Shown: positions 6,971 through 8,581 of the stretch, one piece after another | How the letters are laid out: each line of letters begins with the position of its first letter | How positions within the stretch are numbered: the first letter of the stretch is position 1 | Assembly: GCA_937927435.1 (NCBI GenBank) | Contig: CALBDW010000041.1 | Span: 1 to 8,581, forward strand | From: an uncultured Bdellovibrionales bacterium | GTDB lineage: Bacteria > Bdellovibrionota > Bdellovibrionia > Bdellovibrionales > JAMPXM01 | Direction: 5' to 3' | Length of the DNA: 8,581 nt | Translations under genes and position numbers: made by a program | The notes under the pieces: model-generated | What the model was told of the DNA's origin: nothing | The model's input: only the letters and a program-made list of their open reading frames with translations | Databases searched by the model: none

Positions 6971-7440
6971 TGAAGCGGCGGAAATTTGCGGTGACGCGGC
7001 TGCGGATGAAACGCAATCGCCTGCAGGAGCTGAACCTTATCGACCGGCTTCGTTAAATAATCATCGAATCCCAGGTCGAAGCAAGTCGCTTCACCTTCGG
7101 GGAAGGGGTAAGCCGTTACGGCGACGATCCAGCCCTCGTAGCCTTCGCGTCTCAATTCTTGGGTTGCCTGAATCCCGTCACAAACGGGCATGGCGATGTC
7201 CATGAGAATGACGTCGTAGTTATTGTACAAGGCCTTCGTGATGGCTTCCCGACCGTTTTCAGCGAAGTCCACGCTCGCTCCCAGGAATTCAAGCGCTCTC
7301 GCGAAATAAGATCTCGCGTCCGGGTTGTCTTCAACGATCAGAACTGATTTTCCCCGTGCGGAGAGAAGAAGTTTCTCGGCCGCTGCGGCTTCCGGGTCTC
7401 TATGCTCATGAGTGGTCTGTTCCATCACCGTGTACAACAT
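6967..7440 (-). CDS. Single-domain response regulator (CheY-like receiver), 157 aa
   Basis: A phosphorelay receiver with no output domain. Residues about 32-143 form the REC domain. The acidic pair is Glu37-Asp38 (VLIVEDNPD), the phosphoacceptor is Asp81 (VILMDIAMPVCDG), the switch Thr is Thr109 (AVTAYP) and the conserved Lys is Lys131 (YLTKPVD). All residues needed for phosphorylation are present. It carries an N-terminal extension of about 30 polar residues and a short basic/proline tail with no DNA-binding fold, so it probably signals through protein contacts or relays phosphate. The ATG at 7440 has AGG only 2 nt upstream; ATG 7425 is an alternative, with no better ribosome site. No histidine kinase is visible nearby, so the partner is unknown. 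It lies 116 nt after the DedA gene, with a hairpin between them, and its stop overlaps that of the lipoprotein gene. Confidence 0.9.
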   Translation of the reverse strand: MLYTVMEQTTHEHRDPEAAAAEKLLLSARGKSVLIVEDNPDARSYFARALEFLGASVDFAENGREAITKALYNNYDVILMDIAMPVCDGIQATQELRREGYEGWIVAVTAYPFPEGEATCFDLGFDDYLTKPVDKVQLLQAIAFHPQPRHRKFPPLH

Positions 7441-7516
7441 GACCTATTTCTTTACCACGGGAGACAGGTCACGACGTAGCGATTGATTTCGCATTTTCCT
7501 AGAAATCTGTGTTGGT

Positions 7517-7541
7517 CCCAGTTCGGAAATTCCGAGCTGGG
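7517..7541. repeat. 25-nt imperfect palindrome between DedA and response-regulator genes
   Basis: Arms 7517-7526 and 7532-7541 pair over 10 positions with one imperfect pair, around a 5-base AT centre. It lies 15 nt after the DedA stop. No T-run follows on the minus strand, so it is not a standard intrinsic terminator. It could be an RNA-end-stabilising hairpin, an attenuator, or an operator for the response-regulator gene. Confidence 0.5.
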
Positions 7542-7556
7542 CTGGACGGTCGCATT

Positions 7557-8297
7557 TCAGAGCGCGCGGTTTTTGCTCTGAGTTTCGGCAACGACTTCCT
7601 CGGATGCTTCGCCTTCGTCGGCCCTGACGACGTTTTCGAGCGCCAGGCGCTCCGCAGAGCGTTTCTTTAAGATTTTGTGGATAATGAACAGCACGAAGGC
7701 GATGCCAAGAGCGGTGAAGAAGAAGATTTTAAATTGTTTGAAGTACTTCAAAATGTATTCGCCGTAGAACGAAACCAACAAGACTTGCGTGGGAACCGAG
7801 AAGCCTGCGGCGAACGCGTCGACGGCGATAAACTTCCAAGGAGACAAGCCCATCGCCCCGCAAGTCAGGTGTCCGGGGAATCTCACGCCGGGAGTGAAGC
7901 GGAAAAGCAAGACGGTCCAGTAGCCGTACTTGCGCATCCAGCGCTGAACGCGGTCAAGGTTTTCCGGGCTCACCATCTTTTGGAACCACTTCGTGTGGAA
8001 GAGGCGGGGGCCCAGCATTTTCCCGATGTGATAGATCAGGAAGTCGGCTCCCATCACAGCGAAAAACGCGACCGTGGCCAGCACGTAAACATTTACGCTT
8101 TGTGCGCCTTCATACGGCGGAGGGTAGTCGTCCGGGTTCAGCGCCATGTGGCCGATGAGACCGGCACTCACCAAGACCACTTCTTCCGGGATGGGAAGCC
8201 CGAACGCGCTCATGAGCATGAACACACAGATGGCGCCGTAAACGAGAAAAGGGGAGTATGCGTACTGCGTGAAGATCTGGGAAATGAACTCTTCCAT
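7557..8297 (-). CDS. DedA family (VTT domain) inner-membrane protein, 246 aa
   Basis: A polytopic inner-membrane protein of the DedA superfamily. Characterised members are involved in membrane homeostasis, proton-dependent transport, and flipping or recycling of undecaprenyl phosphate or phospholipids. The first conserved block is FGLPIPEEVVLVSAGL (32-47) with Glu38-Glu39. Then come GADFLIYHIGKMLG (83-96) and the re-entrant motif FRFTPGVRFPGHLTCGAMG (132-150), with Arg133 and Arg139 as the family arginines. Next is SPWKF, and a strong last transmembrane segment lies at about 190-208. A polar, Glu-rich cytosolic tail (about 210-246) follows. Length is typical (200-250). The ATG at 8297 has GGAAG about 8 nt upstream. 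Which DedA subfamily, and so which lipid or ion substrate, cannot be told from this reading. Confidence 0.93.
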   Translation of the reverse strand: MEEFISQIFTQYAYSPFLVYGAICVFMLMSAFGLPIPEEVVLVSAGLIGHMALNPDDYPPPYEGAQSVNVYVLATVAFFAVMGADFLIYHIGKMLGPRLFHTKWFQKMVSPENLDRVQRWMRKYGYWTVLLFRFTPGVRFPGHLTCGAMGLSPWKFIAVDAFAAGFSVPTQVLLVSFYGEYILKYFKQFKIFFFTALGIAFVLFIIHKILKKRSAERLALENVVRADEGEASEEVVAETQSKNRAL

Positions 8298-8356
8298 ACT
8301 CTAGACTTCCAGGATAGAGGCAGCCATCCGTGATTTCCAAATGATTCGGCGACATC

Positions 8357-8381
8357 GGGACCTCGATCTGGTCGAGGCCCC
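8357..8381 (-). terminator. Hairpin just after the isomerase gene, possible terminator without U-run
   Basis: On the minus strand a 10-bp stem (8381-8372 with 8366-8357) closes a 5-base loop CCAGA, starting 6 nt after the isomerase stop. The one imperfect pair is G-U on the minus strand and would be A-C on the plus strand, so it fits minus-strand transcripts. No T-run follows. It may be a weak terminator or a 3'-end-protecting hairpin, so some read-through into the DedA gene is likely. Confidence 0.45.
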
Positions 8382-8387
8382 ACCCGC

Positions 8388-8581
8388 TTACTTTCGCTTG
8401 ACCGATTTGATCACCACGGGAGTCACTGGCACATCTTGGTGACCGGCCCTCGTTGTTGTCGGAACGGTCTTGATCTTATCAACGACATCCATGCCGGCAA
8501 TGACTTTCCCGAATACGGCGTAGCCGTATTGGTTTTTGTCGACGTGATTCAAGAACGGGTTGTCCTTCACATTTATGAAGA
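8388..8581 (-). CDS. Cyclophilin-type peptidyl-prolyl cis-trans isomerase, C-terminal part (cut by window end)
   Basis: The 3' end of a PpiA/PpiB-like cyclophilin, an enzyme that speeds proline isomerisation during protein folding. The readable part begins in the conserved FFINVKDNPFLN block, which follows the active-site Gln in typical members. It continues through YAVFGKVIAGMDVVDKI and ends in QDVPVTPVVIKSVKRK; these are hallmark cyclophilin strands. About 64 residues are visible, and the catalytic Arg and the N-terminus lie outside the window. Whether it has a signal peptide (periplasmic PpiA type) or not (cytosolic PpiB type) cannot be decided. The GTG at 8570 is internal and not the start. 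Confidence 0.93.
   Translation of the reverse strand, partial: FINVKDNPFLNHVDKNQYGYAVFGKVIAGMDVVDKIKTVPTTTRAGHQDVPVTPVVIKSVKRK

Noticed and set aside
7677..8333. 218-codon + strand frame opposite the DedA gene
   Set aside because: Its charged His/Glu/Asp-rich composition is the expected mirror of a hydrophobic membrane protein; the DedA motifs are clear.
1..8581. CRISPR array, defence island, transposon, prophage, tRNA or rRNA
   Set aside because: No direct-repeat arrays, transposase or integrase motifs, or structural RNA patterns are seen on either strand.

Overview
The window reads as an ordinary chromosomal segment of a Gram-negative bacterium with moderately high GC. Signs are an outer-membrane barrel-type protein with a signal peptide, a lipoprotein with a lipobox, and mostly ATG starts. 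The gene mix (secreted subtilase, tyrosine-rich secreted protein, orphan response regulator, large unassigned barrel protein) would suit a Bdellovibrionota- or deltaproteobacteria-like organism. That placement is an impression from gene style and not a demonstrated assignment. I see no phage, transposon, CRISPR, tRNA or rRNA signature.

Layout. Block 1 (+ strand, 214-1728) is a probable outer-membrane beta-barrel protein behind a short leader region (1-213). Block 2 (- strand, 4418 down to 1730) holds, in transcription order, a secreted tyrosine-rich protein, a strong intrinsic terminator, a secreted S8 (subtilisin-like) serine protease and a YjbQ-family enzyme. The protease stop and the yjbQ start are one base apart. 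Block 3 (+ strand, 4446-6970) holds a possible 38-residue ORF whose stop overlaps the TTG start of a THUMP-domain rRNA methyltransferase (RlmL/YpsC type), followed by an unassigned lipoprotein. Block 4 (- strand, 8581 down to 6967) holds, in transcription order, the C-terminal end of a cyclophilin-type peptidyl-prolyl isomerase that runs off the window, a DedA/VTT membrane protein and a single-domain response regulator.

The blocks meet tightly. The barrel gene and yjbQ converge with one base between their stop codons. The lipoprotein and response-regulator genes converge with overlapping stop codons (4 nt). The Tyr-rich gene and block 3 diverge from 4419-4558, or from only 27 nt if the small ORF is real.

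Several products act at or beyond the inner membrane: the barrel protein, protease, Tyr-rich protein, lipoprotein, DedA protein and possibly the isomerase. Nothing in the sequence ties them into one pathway. I did not find a convincing new multi-gene system. The best second-look items are the possible small ORF coupled to the methyltransferase, the extreme Tyr-rich tail, and the subtilase with a nested beta-sandwich and an unassigned C-terminal region.
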